Under the pieces are notes generated by a model. That model was given only the letters and a program-made list of their open reading frames with translations, searched no databases and was not told the origin of the DNA. Shown piece after piece: positions 25,953-35,532 of a stretch of DNA of 41,601 nt. Source of the stretch: an uncultured Lachnospiraceae bacterium (GTDB lineage Bacteria > Bacillota > Clostridia > Lachnospirales > Lachnospiraceae); assembly GCA_947575805.1 (NCBI GenBank), contig CANPOY010000026.1, positions 1 through 41,601 of the forward strand, written 5' to 3'. Position 1 is the stretch's first letter. Every line of letters begins with the position of its first letter. A program made the translations under genes and the position numbers.

Positions 25953-27788
25953 TTAGAAGATCCCTTCGTTTACGCCGGAGTGAAGCACCGCTGTCTTAGG
26001 GACATCCGTCTCCTTTTTCAGCCATTCTGCTTCCTCCGGTGTCAGATAAGGCGAAATTCTCCGGCAGACCTCCTGCTGGTAAAACGCCAGATAACAGCGC
26101 TGCACATCGTTTAACTGCTTCATATCTATGGCATCCATGTCGATCGGCACCCAAGTCAGGGTCTTAAAGTGCATAAACTGTCCGTATTCGTTCTTCGCGT
26201 CATTCTCGGCTACCATCACATTCTCGATGCGGATCCCGTGACTGCCCTCGATGTAGATTCCGGGTTCATTGGTAACGTCCATCCCCGCCTCGATCACACT
26301 TTCCGCCTGACCCTCCATATACCTCCACCTTAAGCTTTGGGGGCCCTCATGCACATTCAGGATATAGCCTACGCCATGCCCCGTTCCGCATTTGTAATCC
26401 AATGCCATATTCCAGATGGGCTGACGGGCCAGAATGTCAAGATTTCGCCCGGTACAGCCGTACAAAAACCGCGCGTGGGTCAGCTGCAGCATAGCCGCCG
26501 CTACCATGGTATAATGCAGCTTCTGCTCCTCCGACACCGGTCCTAAGGCAATCGTCCTTGTCACATCCGTGGTTCCCCCCAGATACTGCCCGCCGGAATC
26601 GATTAAATATAGGCCCTCCGGCTTTAACACCGCATGATTCTCCGGCACAGGCTCATAGTGCATCATGGCCGCATTGGCGCCGTATGCGGAAATGGACGGG
26701 AATGAGAGATCAATGCACTCCGGAATCTCCCTGCGGAGGGCTTCCAGCTTATCCGCCGCCGTAATCTCCGTGATTTCCTGCTTTCCGATATTAGTCTTCA
26801 GCCAGTAAATAAACTTCGTCAGCGCCACGCTGTCCTTTAAGTAAATCTGCTCCATATTGGCAAGCTCTGTGGGATTTTTCACCGCCTTCAGCAGCTCTGT
26901 GGGATTATTTTTCTTCACCACGGTCTGCCTGCCGTCCATTACCTTATAAAGGGCATAGCTGCAGTGTCTCTTATCCACCAGCACCTTCCGGCCTGAGGGC
27001 AGCCCCTTCAGATACTCCACCGCCGTACCGTACTCCTTCACCTCCGCCTGCTTCGCCGCAAGATACCTTCTGACTGTTTCGTCCATGGCCTCGCCCTGGA
27101 TAAAAAGCACCGTCTCCTTCTCTGTCAGCCAGGCATAGGACATGGCCACTGGATTGCACTCCACGTCGCAGCCCCTGATATTAAAGAGCCACATGATGTC
27201 GTCCAGCTTGGTGAGAAGCAGACTGTCCGCGCCTTCCTCCTTCACCTTCTTTATCACTTCTTCCCGCTTTTCTTCAAAGCTTTTGCCCGCCAGCTTTTCG
27301 TCCAGAACCGTCACCTTTCCTGCCGGGAATTTCGGGCGGTCCGTCCAGATCGTTTCCGCCAGATCCTTTTCATAGGCAAAGCTCATACCTTTCAGTTCTT
27401 TTTCATAATTGATCCCCTGGGACATGGGTACTACCCTGCCGTCAAAGCCAAGGGTCTGCCCTGCCGTCATATTCTTCTGCAGAAATTCCAGAAGGGTGGG
27501 CACACCCTCATCCTGCATGCGGAACAACTCCACCGTGGTACCCGCCAGCTCCTTTTCCGCCTGGATGAAATATCTGCCGTCCGTCCAAAGCCCTGCCCCC
27601 TCCTGCCATACCAGCAGCGTGCCGTTGGAGCCGGAAAAATTGCAGAAATATTCTCTTACCTTAAAATAATCATTCACATATTCGGAGTTATGGAAATCTG
27701 CGGTAGGCATCATGTAAAAGTCAATGCCTTCCCTGTCCATCGCCGCCCGCAGCGCAGCCAGCCTCTCCTGAATTGCCTTATTGTCCAT
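25953..27788 (-). CDS. M24 family aminopeptidase P (Xaa-Pro aminopeptidase)
   Basis: A 611-aa cytoplasmic metallopeptidase that removes N-terminal residues preceding proline. Two creatinase N-like domains come first (DFYMMPTADFHNSEYV; SLLLTKLDDIMWLFNIRG), then the C-terminal pita-bread fold. Metal ligands lie in LIDSGGQYLGGTTDVTRT (two Asp), GTGHGVGYILNVHEGP (His) and TNEPGIYIEGSHGIRIEN (Glu), with a final Glu in IEN. The three-domain length near 600 aa matches the long aminopeptidase P form. AAAGGG lies about 9 nt before the ATG. It follows deoC by 76 nt on the same strand. Confidence 0.94.
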   Translation of the reverse strand: MDNKAIQERLAALRAAMDREGIDFYMMPTADFHNSEYVNDYFKVREYFCNFSGSNGTLLVWQEGAGLWTDGRYFIQAEKELAGTTVELFRMQDEGVPTLLEFLQKNMTAGQTLGFDGRVVPMSQGINYEKELKGMSFAYEKDLAETIWTDRPKFPAGKVTVLDEKLAGKSFEEKREEVIKKVKEEGADSLLLTKLDDIMWLFNIRGCDVECNPVAMSYAWLTEKETVLFIQGEAMDETVRRYLAAKQAEVKEYGTAVEYLKGLPSGRKVLVDKRHCSYALYKVMDGRQTVVKKNNPTELLKAVKNPTELANMEQIYLKDSVALTKFIYWLKTNIGKQEITEITAADKLEALRREIPECIDLSFPSISAYGANAAMMHYEPVPENHAVLKPEGLYLIDSGGQYLGGTTDVTRTIALGPVSEEQKLHYTMVAAAMLQLTHARFLYGCTGRNLDILARQPIWNMALDYKCGTGHGVGYILNVHEGPQSLRWRYMEGQAESVIEAGMDVTNEPGIYIEGSHGIRIENVMVAENDAKNEYGQFMHFKTLTWVPIDMDAIDMKQLNDVQRCYLAFYQQEVCRRISPYLTPEEAEWLKKETDVPKTAVLHSGVNEGIF

Positions 27789-27864
27789 ATTGGTTCACCC
27801 TTTTCGTAACAGTCCGGCTGCTTAACCGGCCGTAAACGTTACCTGTCACGCCCCTTCTTCCATA

Positions 27865-28524
27865 CTAACTTTCTAAAATTTCTTTGCACCTTGAGGTTCC
27901 CACCCTGTCGCAGCCCAGCTCCAGGAACATTTCCAGATCCTTCGCCGTGGAAATACCTCCCGCCGCCTTGATCTTCACGTCGGATCCGATATACCTTTTG
28001 AAAAGCTCCACATCTTCCCTTACAGCCCCGCCGGTACCAAAGCCGGTGGACGTTTTGATATAATCCGCTCCCCCGTTGGTCACGGCCCTGCACATGGCGA
28101 TTTTTTCCGCTTCCGTCAAATAGCAGGTCTCAATGATAACCTTTAAAATATGGCTTCCACATTCTTCTTTGATTCTGCGAATCTCTTCTTCTACCTTGTC
28201 ATACTGTCCGTTCTTTACATCCCCGATGTTGACCACCATATCTATTTCGTTACAGCCCTCCGCCAGGGCCTTCCTGACCTCCGCAATCTTGGCCTCCGTC
28301 ACGCTGTATCCCAGCGGAAATCCCACCACGGTACAAATATTGACCCTGTCTCCGTATGTGTCGTGTATCCTTCCTATATACGCCGGCGGGACACAGACGC
28401 TGGCAGTGCCATATTCAATGGCCTCCTCACACAGACGCGCAATATCCTCCCATGTGGCAAAGGCTTTCAGCTGCGTGTGGTCCACATGCGCCATCATTTC
28501 CCGTATTGTCATATTCCTCTCCAT
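27865..28524 (-). CDS. deoC: Deoxyribose-phosphate aldolase
   Basis: A 219-aa class I aldolase that splits 2-deoxyribose 5-phosphate into glyceraldehyde 3-phosphate and acetaldehyde during deoxynucleoside use. The TIM-barrel motifs are HVDHTQLK, VVGFPLGY, EIDMVVNIGDVKNG, LKVIIETCYL and DYIKTSTGFG, whose Lys is the Schiff-base residue, then KAAGGIST. Length is normal. ATG at 28524 follows GGGAG by 8 nt; another in-frame ATG at 28512 follows GGAG by 6 nt, so the exact start is open by four codons. No other deoxynucleoside gene is adjacent. Confidence 0.96.
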   Translation of the reverse strand: MERNMTIREMMAHVDHTQLKAFATWEDIARLCEEAIEYGTASVCVPPAYIGRIHDTYGDRVNICTVVGFPLGYSVTEAKIAEVRKALAEGCNEIDMVVNIGDVKNGQYDKVEEEIRRIKEECGSHILKVIIETCYLTEAEKIAMCRAVTNGGADYIKTSTGFGTGGAVREDVELFKRYIGSDVKIKAAGGISTAKDLEMFLELGCDRVGTSRCKEILES

Positions 28525-28579
28525 TCTGCTTACTCCCGCAACGCCTTACTATCGGTAATCTTACTCCCGCACATCAGTG

Positions 28580-28661
28580 CGGCGGAGCATTAAGCTCCGC
28601 CGTCTTGTCTGCCGTTATATCCTGTTTTCTGCGGCAGCCGTTTTTGATGAACGGCCGCCGC
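28580..28661 (-). terminator. Two strong hairpins behind pckA
   Basis: The first structure met by a pckA transcript is a 12-bp stem with one mismatch (28631-28642 with 28650-28661). The second is CGGCGGAGC (28580-28588) with GCTCCGCCG (28594-28602), a perfect 9-bp stem. Neither is followed by a U run on the minus strand, so they may act as 3' stabilisers or factor-assisted terminators rather than classic intrinsic ones. Confidence 0.45.
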
Positions 28662-28682
28662 AACTGTACCTTACAAATTGAA

Positions 28683-30287
28683 TCAGGCCTTGGGTCCTGC
28701 AGCAACCAGTGCCTTGCCGGCATCATTGCCCTCATACTTTGCAAAGTTCTTGACAAACCTGCCTGCCAGATCATTTGCCTTGGTCTCCCAATCAGCTACG
28801 TTTGCATAAGTATCGCGAGGATCCAGAATACCGGTATCTACGCCGGTAAGCTCGGTAGGGATCTCAAAATCAAAGATCGGAAGCTTCTTGGTAGGCGCAT
28901 TATTGATCGCACCGCTTAAGATAGCATCGATGATACCACGGGTATCCTTAATGGAAATACGCTTTCCGGTGCCGTTCCATCCTGTATTTACCAGGTATGC
29001 CTTTGCGCCGCTCTTCTGCATTCTCTTAACCAGCTCCTCCGCATACTTGGTAGGATGCAGCTCCAGGAATGCCTGACCGAAACAAGCCGAGAAAGTAGGC
29101 GTAGGCTCGGTGATTCCGCGCTCCGTGCCTGCCAGCTTAGCCGTGAATCCGGACAGGAAATAATACTGGGTCTGCTCGGGTGTCAGGATAGACACGGGAG
29201 GCAGCACACCGAACGCATCCGCTGAAAGGAAGATCACATTCTTTGCAGCCGGTGCGGAAGAAACGGGACGCACAATATTCTGGATATGATTGATCGGATA
29301 AGATACACGGGTATTCTCCGTTACGCTCTTATCATTGAAATCAATCTTACCCGCGCCGTCCACGGTAACGTTCTCCAGCAGGGCATCCCGCTTGATCGCG
29401 TTGTAAATATCGGGCTCGGAATCCTTATCCAGATTGATTACCTTAGCATAGCAGCCACCTTCAAAGTTAAACACGCCGTTATCATCCCAGCCGTGCTCGT
29501 CGTCGCCGATCAGCAGTCTCTTGGGATCTGTGGAAAGAGTGGTCTTGCCGGTTCCGGAAAGTCCGAAGAAGATCGCGGTATCCTCACCGTTCAAATCCGT
29601 ATTTGCGGAACAGTGCATGGAAGCAATCCCCTTCAAAGGCAGATAGTAGTTCATCATGGAGAACATACCCTTCTTCATCTCTCCGCCATACCAAGTGTTG
29701 ATGATAACCTGCTCACGGCTGGTAATATTGAAAGCCACACAGGTCTCGGAATTCAGGTTCAGCTCCTTGTAATCGTCAACCTTTGCCTTGGAAGCGTTAT
29801 AAACAACAAAATCCGGCTCAAAGCTCTCCAGCTCCTCTGCCGTAGGCTGGATAAACATGTTTTTGATAAAGTGAGCCTGCCATGCAACCTCCACGATAAA
29901 GCGTACTGCCATGCGGGTATCCTTGTTGGCGCCGCAGAATGCGTCCACTACAAACAGTCTCTTGTCGCAAAGCTCTTTCTTTGCAATCTCCTTCACCTTT
30001 GCCCAGGTATCCTCTGACATAGGATGGTTGTCATTCTTGTACTCATCAGAAGTCCACCAGACAGTGTCCTTGGAATTCTCATCCATTACGATGTACTTAT
30101 CTTTCGGAGAACGTCCCGTATAGATACCGGTCATAACGTTCACCGCGCCAAGCTCCGTTACCTGGCCCTTTTCAAAGCCTTCCAGGCCGGGCTTTGTCTC
30201 TTCCTCGAACAACGTTTCGAAAGAAGGATTGTGTACGACCTCCTTGACTCCGGTAATGCCGTACTTGCTCAAATCGATCACTGCCAT
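28683..30287 (-). CDS. pckA: Phosphoenolpyruvate carboxykinase (ATP)
   Basis: A 534-aa enzyme that interconverts oxaloacetate + ATP and PEP + ADP + CO2, linking glycolysis with the C4 acids; in fermenters it often runs towards oxaloacetate. The ATP-type family motifs are present: [10 protein letters not shown] near 56-65, the P-loop [11 protein letters not shown] (242-252), the metal-binding GDDEHGW (261-267) and RVSYPI. Length is typical. AGAGG lies 8 nt before the ATG. A promoter with an AT-rich palindrome at the start site lies upstream. Confidence 0.97.
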   Translation of the reverse strand: MAVIDLSKYGITGVKEVVHNPSFETLFEEETKPGLEGFEKGQVTELGAVNVMTGIYTGRSPKDKYIVMDENSKDTVWWTSDEYKNDNHPMSEDTWAKVKEIAKKELCDKRLFVVDAFCGANKDTRMAVRFIVEVAWQAHFIKNMFIQPTAEELESFEPDFVVYNASKAKVDDYKELNLNSETCVAFNITSREQVIINTWYGGEMKKGMFSMMNYYLPLKGIASMHCSANTDLNGEDTAIFFGLSGTGKTTLSTDPKRLLIGDDEHGWDDNGVFNFEGGCYAKVINLDKDSEPDIYNAIKRDALLENVTVDGAGKIDFNDKSVTENTRVSYPINHIQNIVRPVSSAPAAKNVIFLSADAFGVLPPVSILTPEQTQYYFLSGFTAKLAGTERGITEPTPTFSACFGQAFLELHPTKYAEELVKRMQKSGAKAYLVNTGWNGTGKRISIKDTRGIIDAILSGAINNAPTKKLPIFDFEIPTELTGVDTGILDPRDTYANVADWETKANDLAGRFVKNFAKYEGNDAGKALVAAGPKA

Positions 30288-30317
30288 ATCTTTTACCTCT
30301 CTCCTATGATTCTGATT

Positions 30318-30337
30318 GTAAATTTCAAAAAATTTAC
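30318..30337. promoter_or_regulatory. Perfect AT-rich palindrome at the pckA start site
   Basis: GTAAATTT and AAATTTAC form an 8-bp perfect inverted repeat around CAAA. It starts about 2 nt downstream of the predicted transcription start (near 30339) and ends before the ribosome site, a typical place for a repressor operator. The regulator is unknown. Confidence 0.5.
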
Positions 30338-30345
30338 TGCTTATA

Positions 30346-30374
30346 ATTTTAACATGAATTTGTCTATCCGTAAA
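30346..30374 (-). promoter_or_regulatory. Candidate promoter of pckA
   Basis: Minus-strand TTTACG (30369-30374), 17-nt spacer, TAAAAT (30346-30351). The -35 matches four of six consensus bases. Confidence 0.45.
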
Positions 30375-30669
30375 GTGGTGTTTCTTGAGTTTAGAAAAGT
30401 TTTAGCTGCATGATTTTTCTCTAATTGTATAATTTCATTGCCGTCTGCATATTGCTGCTTCACAACACGATTTCCGGCTGGAACCTGCTCAGTGGCAATC
30501 TTAATGCTTCCGTACACATTATAATTGGTGCTCCTTATATCCGCTCTTTCTCCCCCATACTGATCTTTTGGGAAAAAAAGAAGCATTCCACGGAAGAAAT
30601 TCTTCCGATGAAACGCCTCTTTTTGTCAACTGCCTGCGGAAATGAGACTGCAGACCTGCCCTGCGCGGA
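30375..30669. other. Intergenic stretch between pckA and thrC
   Basis: About 295 bp without a gene I can support. It is AT-richer than its surroundings. A CGGAAGAA/TTCTTCCG inverted repeat (30591-30607) followed on the minus strand, after 11 nt, by seven T (30573-30579) is a possible thrC terminator. An 81-codon minus-strand frame (30341-30586) lacks a ribosome site and overlaps the pckA promoter, so I do not call it. Confidence 0.4.
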
Positions 30670-32154
30670 TTACGCCAGAAAGTCCAGCACCGCATCCTTC
30701 ATCCCTTCCACGTCGCACTGCTTATGATGCAGCACCGGAGCGGTCCGAATTTCCTCTATAGCAGGAGGCACCGCCACGTTTGCCAGCCCGGAGAGCTTGT
30801 CCGCCAGTTCAAAATCCTCCATGGAATCGTAACTGGCATCGATGGCATTCATCACGCTTCTGGTAAACTTAAAGGGACTTGCGGTAGACGCTATCACGGT
30901 CTTGGTCTGATCCCCGGTCTCCTTTACATACTTCTGATATACGGCGCTGGCAACAGCGGTGTGAGTGTCGATCACATACCCGCAGGACTGGTACAAACGC
31001 CTGATCTCCGCCGCTGTTTCATTCTCGTCGGCATAAGCCCCGTAAAAATCGGAAAGCGCCGCCTTCATCTCGTCGGTAATCTCATATTTTCCCTGCCTGG
31101 TAAGCGCTGTCATCAGCTCCCGGTTCCTGTCCGCGTCATTACCCGCGATCCGGTAAATCAGACGCTCCAGGTTACTGGAAATCAGAATGTCCATAGACGG
31201 CGAGCTGGTCAGCACGAATTCCCTGTTCCTGTCATAGGCGCCGGTACGAAAGAAATCATAGAGCACTTTGTTTTCATTGGAAGCGCAAATCAGCCTGCCA
31301 ATGGGAAGACCCATGTTCTTCGCATAAAAAGCCGCAAGGATATTTCCAAAATTGCCCGTGGGCACTACCACGTTTATCTTCTCACCGGAGACAAGCTTTC
31401 CCTCCCGAAGCAAAGTGGCATAAGCATACACATAATAACAGATCTGAGGCACCAGCCTGCCGATGTTGATAGAATTTGCGGAGGAGAACTGAAAGCCCTT
31501 CCCGTCCAGCACGGCTGCCAGCTCCCTGTCGGAAAACAGCTTCTTTACACCCGTCTGCGCATCATCAAAGTTACCGTGGATTCCCACTACTAGGGTATTG
31601 CCGCCCTTCTGGGTCACCATCTGCTTCTCCTGGATAGGGCTGACGCCGTTTTTGGGGTAAAACACGATGATCCTGGTGCCTTTCACATCCGCGAAGCCGG
31701 CCAGAGCCGCCTTCCCCGTATCCCCGGAGGTAGCCGTCAAAATGACAATCTCATTCTTTACGTGATTCTTCCTGGCGGATGTGGTCATCAAATGCGGCAG
31801 GATGGACAGCGCCATATCCTTAAAGGCAATGGTGGCGCCATGGAACAGCTCCAGATAATAAGCTCCTCCCGCTTCTGCCAGAGGCGCAATCTCCCCGGTG
31901 TCAAATTTGGAATCATAAGCCCTGGCAATACAATCCTTCAGCTCTTCCTCCGTAAAGTCTGTGAGGAACAGCTTCATCACCTCATATGCCACCTGCCGGT
32001 AGTCCATACCGGCCAGTTCCTCCGGACTCTTATCCAGCGCCGGAATATGATCGGGAACAAACAAACCACCGTCATCGGCCAGCCCTTTTAAGATTGCCTC
32101 CGATGCCTTGACCCGGATACTCCCGCCCCTTGTACTGCTGTATAATACTTCCAT
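30670..32154 (-). CDS. thrC: Threonine synthase
   Basis: A 494-aa PLP enzyme that makes threonine from O-phosphohomoserine, the last step of the pathway. The PLP lysine is in FHGATIAFKDMAL (Lys112), preceded by the phosphate-binding STRGG near the N-terminus; TATSGDTGKAAL follows. Its length and N-terminal domain match the long (E. coli/yeast-like) threonine synthase type. GGAGG lies 6 nt before the ATG at 32154; an ATG at 32160 abuts the ribosome site and is less likely. It follows telA by 27 nt, so it is probably on the xpaC-telA transcript although functionally unrelated. Other thr genes are not in the window. Confidence 0.95.
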   Translation of the reverse strand: MEVLYSSTRGGSIRVKASEAILKGLADDGGLFVPDHIPALDKSPEELAGMDYRQVAYEVMKLFLTDFTEEELKDCIARAYDSKFDTGEIAPLAEAGGAYYLELFHGATIAFKDMALSILPHLMTTSARKNHVKNEIVILTATSGDTGKAALAGFADVKGTRIIVFYPKNGVSPIQEKQMVTQKGGNTLVVGIHGNFDDAQTGVKKLFSDRELAAVLDGKGFQFSSANSINIGRLVPQICYYVYAYATLLREGKLVSGEKINVVVPTGNFGNILAAFYAKNMGLPIGRLICASNENKVLYDFFRTGAYDRNREFVLTSSPSMDILISSNLERLIYRIAGNDADRNRELMTALTRQGKYEITDEMKAALSDFYGAYADENETAAEIRRLYQSCGYVIDTHTAVASAVYQKYVKETGDQTKTVIASTASPFKFTRSVMNAIDASYDSMEDFELADKLSGLANVAVPPAIEEIRTAPVLHHKQCDVEGMKDAVLDFLA

Positions 32155-32181
32155 TTTCATCCTCCATTCAAGCGTAGTGCT

Positions 32182-33360
32182 TTATTCCGCGCCCCGGGTT
32201 GGCCGGGTACTCAGCTCCAGAAGCTTATCCCGCATGTCATTCTCCAGCTTCTGCAGCTCCGCCTCCGCGCTTCTTCTCTTCTCCCTGCCCTCCTGCTGGA
32301 TCTTTAACACCTCATCCAGAGTATTGATCAGGGTCTGGTTAGTGGTCTTCAAATTCTCAATATCCACGATACCCCGCTCGCTCTCCCTGGCCGTCTCCAC
32401 CGTAGCCACCTTCAGATTCTCGGCATTCTTTTTCAGCAGCTCGTTTGTCATGTTGCTGACCTCCCGCTGGGCCTTTGCCGCATCGGTCGAATGATTCAGG
32501 CCAATAGCGATCACCATCTGGCTCTTCCACAGAGGAATGGTATTCACCAGCGTAGACTGAATCTTGTCGCTCATCACCGTATCGTTGTTCTGGATCAGAC
32601 GGATCTGAGGAGCCATCTGCAGAGATACCGTCCTCGTCAGTTCCAGGTCGTATATTTTCTTTTCAAAGCGGTTGCACATTTCCGCATAATCTCTGGCAGC
32701 CTGGGTGTCCTCCGGCAGCTTGCTCTGCTCCGCCTTTGCCACCAGCTCCGGAAGTTGAACCTCCTGAGCCTGCTTCAGTTTCTTCTTGCCGGCAAGAATG
32801 TACATGGACAGCTCCTTAAAATAATTCAGATTCAGCTCGTACATCTTATCCAGCATGGCCACGTCCTTCAGGAGTGTGACCTGATGCGCCTCCAGCGCAC
32901 TGCTGATCTTGTTGACGTTGACCTCAGCCTTGTCATACTTTGCCTTCATGTCCGACAACTGATTGGCCTTTTTCTTAAACATTCCGAAAAAGCCCTTCGT
33001 CTCGTCCTCATCCTCTATAGAGCGCAGTTCGGAGACCACCCTGGTCAGCATCTCCCCCACTTCGCCCATATCCTTTGTGCGGACATTTCCCAGAGCCGTC
33101 TCGGAGAAATCAGCTATCTTCTTCTGACAGCCCGCACCATACTGAAGTACCTGCTGGGTATTGGTAATATCAATCTTTTCGGCGAAGTCATCCACCATTT
33201 TCTGCTCTTCCGGTGTAAGCCTGACCTCCATTTCTTCTCCCACCTTCTCTGCGGGCACTCCACCTTCCACTGTCTCTGCGGGCAGCTGCGGCTTTGTGTC
33301 CACCACCGGCTCAAAGGTCAATGTTGGCGCCTCTTTCAGCAACTCATCCAGATCGTTCAT
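32182..33360 (-). CDS. telA: TelA/KlaA family toxic anion resistance-type protein
   Basis: A 392-aa soluble, strongly helical protein of the TelA (KlaA) family. Several coiled-coil segments are visible, with an acidic N-terminus and conserved-looking stretches LEAHQVTLLKDVAMLDKMYELN and IPLWKSQMVIAIGLNHS. Named for tellurite resistance, chromosomal members are widespread and their real role appears to be in cell-envelope stress. AAGGAGG sits 6 nt before the ATG. It follows the XpaC-like gene by 43 nt, the common pairing in Firmicutes. Confidence 0.9.
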   Translation of the reverse strand: MNDLDELLKEAPTLTFEPVVDTKPQLPAETVEGGVPAEKVGEEMEVRLTPEEQKMVDDFAEKIDITNTQQVLQYGAGCQKKIADFSETALGNVRTKDMGEVGEMLTRVVSELRSIEDEDETKGFFGMFKKKANQLSDMKAKYDKAEVNVNKISSALEAHQVTLLKDVAMLDKMYELNLNYFKELSMYILAGKKKLKQAQEVQLPELVAKAEQSKLPEDTQAARDYAEMCNRFEKKIYDLELTRTVSLQMAPQIRLIQNNDTVMSDKIQSTLVNTIPLWKSQMVIAIGLNHSTDAAKAQREVSNMTNELLKKNAENLKVATVETARESERGIVDIENLKTTNQTLINTLDEVLKIQQEGREKRRSAEAELQKLENDMRDKLLELSTRPTRGAE

Positions 33361-33403
33361 CTATAGCCTCCTTGTGTTATGTATAATTTTCTATATGGCT
33401 TAA

Positions 33404-34684
33404 CTATTTGACCCTCGCAAAAACATCCTGTCCCGCCAGCCCTTCCTGTGCCAGCATGGTCTGCAGCACCTGGGCATCCGTGGTCACATCATAAGCCGTG
33501 TCCCTGTGCATCCTTCCCAAAAGCTCCACAAAAGCACTGTTGATCGTGTCCAAGGTCTTCTCGATCTCTGCCTTGGCCTCCAGGATCTCCTGGCTCTGGG
33601 CACTGAGCTCGTCAAATTCCTCATAGGCTTCCACAAGCTTCAACGTGGTGGGCAGATAATAATTCATAAATTTTTTCATTTGATGCCGCTGTTCCGGATG
33701 CTCCCTCAGGGCCTCAAAAATCTCCTTCAGCAGATTTTCCAGCCTGAAGAGCTTGGCCGAAATCTCTTCCCCGGGAATATTATCATTCATATTCCGCAGC
33801 TTCCGGATACACTCCTGCCCCTCTGAGATTATGGACTCCAGCTCATCGTTTCCGCCGTTCACGGTCTCCCGAACGACATCGGCTGCACTTTCAGCCTTCT
33901 GCTCCCTGGTTCTCCCTGATGCCGCATTCTTCAGCGCCTGAGCCTTCTGCTCCTTTTCCAGCAGCACTCTTTGCTTCTCTATGTCCAGATATTCCATGTA
34001 GATCTTGTCATCCAGCATCAGACAGCTCTCCTGCTTATCCAGATGTCCCTGGGGGAAATGCCCCGCCGACAGCATCTTGCGAATCTCCTTCAGGATAAAT
34101 TTATGAGTCTTGTTAGTATAAAGCGACAGCTCTTCCAGATTGATATAATGTTTGTTCCCGGCCAGATGCAGAAATTTCTCCGCCAGATTCAGCCTCTTTT
34201 TCTGGTCGCAGCCCACACTTATCATACCGGCAAAAAAAGCCAGCGCCATGGCCAGAACCGAAAAAACCACCCACCATCCGCCTCCGCTGCCGATGGCAAT
34301 GCCCAGAAAGATTGCGGAAAGCACACCCATAATACCGGTGCCGATACCGCCGAACACCTTGTAAAGCACGCTGGAAATCTGCCCCACCTTGCGAAAAGGC
34401 GCCCGCTTGGCCGCAAGCTCCGTCTCCCGCATTTTCTGCTCCTGTATCTGCTTCTCCTGCGCCTGCTTACGTGCCCGAGTGGCACTCTCCCATTTCTCTG
34501 TCTGGTTTTCAACGGTGAACCCGGATACAGCCTGTCCTACTCTGGAAGTCACATTCTTCACCGTGTCCGTTACCGTATCCACCACTACATCGCCCAGATC
34601 CCTGAAATTGCCTGTTTCCAGTGCATCCTCAACGGCATCTCGTATCTCTTTGCCAATATCGTTCCACGACTTATAATTGTCCAT
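33404..34684 (-). CDS. XpaC-like (5-bromo-4-chloroindolyl phosphate hydrolysis) family protein
   Basis: A 426-aa protein of the XpaC family. The N-terminal ~100 residues are polar and helical with a Gln/Lys/Glu-rich segment; two adjacent membrane segments follow (IMGVLSAIFLGIAIG and WWVVFSVLAMALAFFAGMIS), then a long helical C-terminal part. The biochemical role is unknown; its constant partner is TelA, which is next. AAGGA lies 7 nt before the ATG at 34684, preferred over ATGs at 34702/34699 with no ribosome site. A good promoter lies at 34811-34839. Confidence 0.87.
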   Translation of the reverse strand: MDNYKSWNDIGKEIRDAVEDALETGNFRDLGDVVVDTVTDTVKNVTSRVGQAVSGFTVENQTEKWESATRARKQAQEKQIQEQKMRETELAAKRAPFRKVGQISSVLYKVFGGIGTGIMGVLSAIFLGIAIGSGGGWWVVFSVLAMALAFFAGMISVGCDQKKRLNLAEKFLHLAGNKHYINLEELSLYTNKTHKFILKEIRKMLSAGHFPQGHLDKQESCLMLDDKIYMEYLDIEKQRVLLEKEQKAQALKNAASGRTREQKAESAADVVRETVNGGNDELESIISEGQECIRKLRNMNDNIPGEEISAKLFRLENLLKEIFEALREHPEQRHQMKKFMNYYLPTTLKLVEAYEEFDELSAQSQEILEAKAEIEKTLDTINSAFVELLGRMHRDTAYDVTTDAQVLQTMLAQEGLAGQDVFARVK

Positions 34685-34742
34685 TTCCTTGTCCTTCATC
34701 ATCAGGGTATCTACATAACAGCAGCATTACCATACCATTCAC

Positions 34743-34793
34743 AAATTGCCGGAATCCGTATCTTAAATCACAGCTTGCTTTCGTCGGCAATTT
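34743..34793. other. Inverted repeat in the xpaC leader
   Basis: AAATTGCCG (34743-34751) and CGGCAATTT (34785-34793) form a perfect 9-bp inverted repeat with a 33-nt loop inside the 5' leader of the xpaC-telA transcript. It may be a leader RNA stem; no known riboswitch was recognised. Confidence 0.4.
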
Positions 34794-34810
34794 CTATTAG
34801 GAACATAGCC

Positions 34811-34839
34811 ATTATCCCATAAATATCCCCGCATGGCAA
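34811..34839 (-). promoter_or_regulatory. Promoter of xpaC-telA(-thrC)
   Basis: Minus-strand TTGCCA (34834-34839), 17-nt spacer, GATAAT (34811-34816). Start is predicted near 34804, about 120 nt ahead of the xpaC-like gene. Confidence 0.6.
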
Positions 34840-34878
34840 GCACTTTGTTCATAACCGTCCCGGAAAGGACTGCTGCCG

Positions 34879-35532
34879 TTATTTGTAAAATTCATGCCCG
34901 CCATGGCGGAAAAGAAAAGTAAGCTTCTCGTCAAACCACTTCATCTTCCTGCTGCTGGCATACCTCCTGGCCGCAAAATACAGTGCGCCCTGGGAAATAT
35001 CCTCTCCCGCCAGAGCCCTGTCCACCGCTTCGATCGTCTCCTCACTGACCTCCACGGTATGGATTCTCCCGCTGGCCACGGGCGAGAATTGTGTGACGCC
35101 CTTAGAGCGCTGAAAGACCACCTCCGTTACCGTATCCGGAAAGCTGTCGCTGTCCACGCGGTTCAATACCACATTTGCCACCAGCAGCCGGCCATCCTCG
35201 TCCTCATTACCGGCCTCCGCTTCCACGATCCTCCGGAGCACGTCAAGCTCTTCTTCCTCCAGGAACCGGTAATCTCCCTGCTCCATCACATTATAGCTGA
35301 CTACTCGCTGTCCCGACGCTGTCACATCTGCAATTCCCATCCCGGCGTTGCTCTTGCCTTCCGTCATCTCCGAAATGGCCTGCTCCTGTGACAGGGACTC
35401 CATGTCCTCCAGTCTCAGCAGCACATGCGGAGCCGCCGCAAGCGCCGCCTGCGTAATCTCCCGAACGCAGAAGCAGCCCATTAATACAATCCCATTACAA
35501 AGCAGCAGCAGACTTAACGCTTTCTTATACAT
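34879..35532 (-). CDS. SleB-like cell wall hydrolase
   Basis: A 217-aa exported protein. A hydrophobic N-terminus (MYKKALSLLLLCNGIVLMGC) is a signal anchor, or possibly a lipoprotein signal with Cys20. The C-terminal ~130 residues form a SleB/CwlJ hydrolase_2 domain: RRIVEAEAGNEDEDGRLLVANVVLNRV with the probable catalytic Glu, then GVTQFSPVASGRI and ALYFAARR. SleB proteins are peptidoglycan hydrolases for spore cortex lysis; members with this anchor also act on vegetative wall. AGGG lies 11 nt before the ATG. The start codon sits inside a 16-bp palindrome. Confidence 0.87.
   Translation of the reverse strand: MYKKALSLLLLCNGIVLMGCFCVREITQAALAAAPHVLLRLEDMESLSQEQAISEMTEGKSNAGMGIADVTASGQRVVSYNVMEQGDYRFLEEEELDVLRRIVEAEAGNEDEDGRLLVANVVLNRVDSDSFPDTVTEVVFQRSKGVTQFSPVASGRIHTVEVSEETIEAVDRALAGEDISQGALYFAARRYASSRKMKWFDEKLTFLFRHGGHEFYK

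Noticed and set aside
30341..30586. 81-codon minus-strand open frame between pckA and thrC.
   Set aside because: No ribosome site, no recognisable domain, and it covers the pckA promoter and upstream region.
32182..34684. telA/xpaC pair as part of a full tellurite-resistance or ter stress island.
   Set aside because: No terC, terD or related genes are present; this is the common chromosomal pair.
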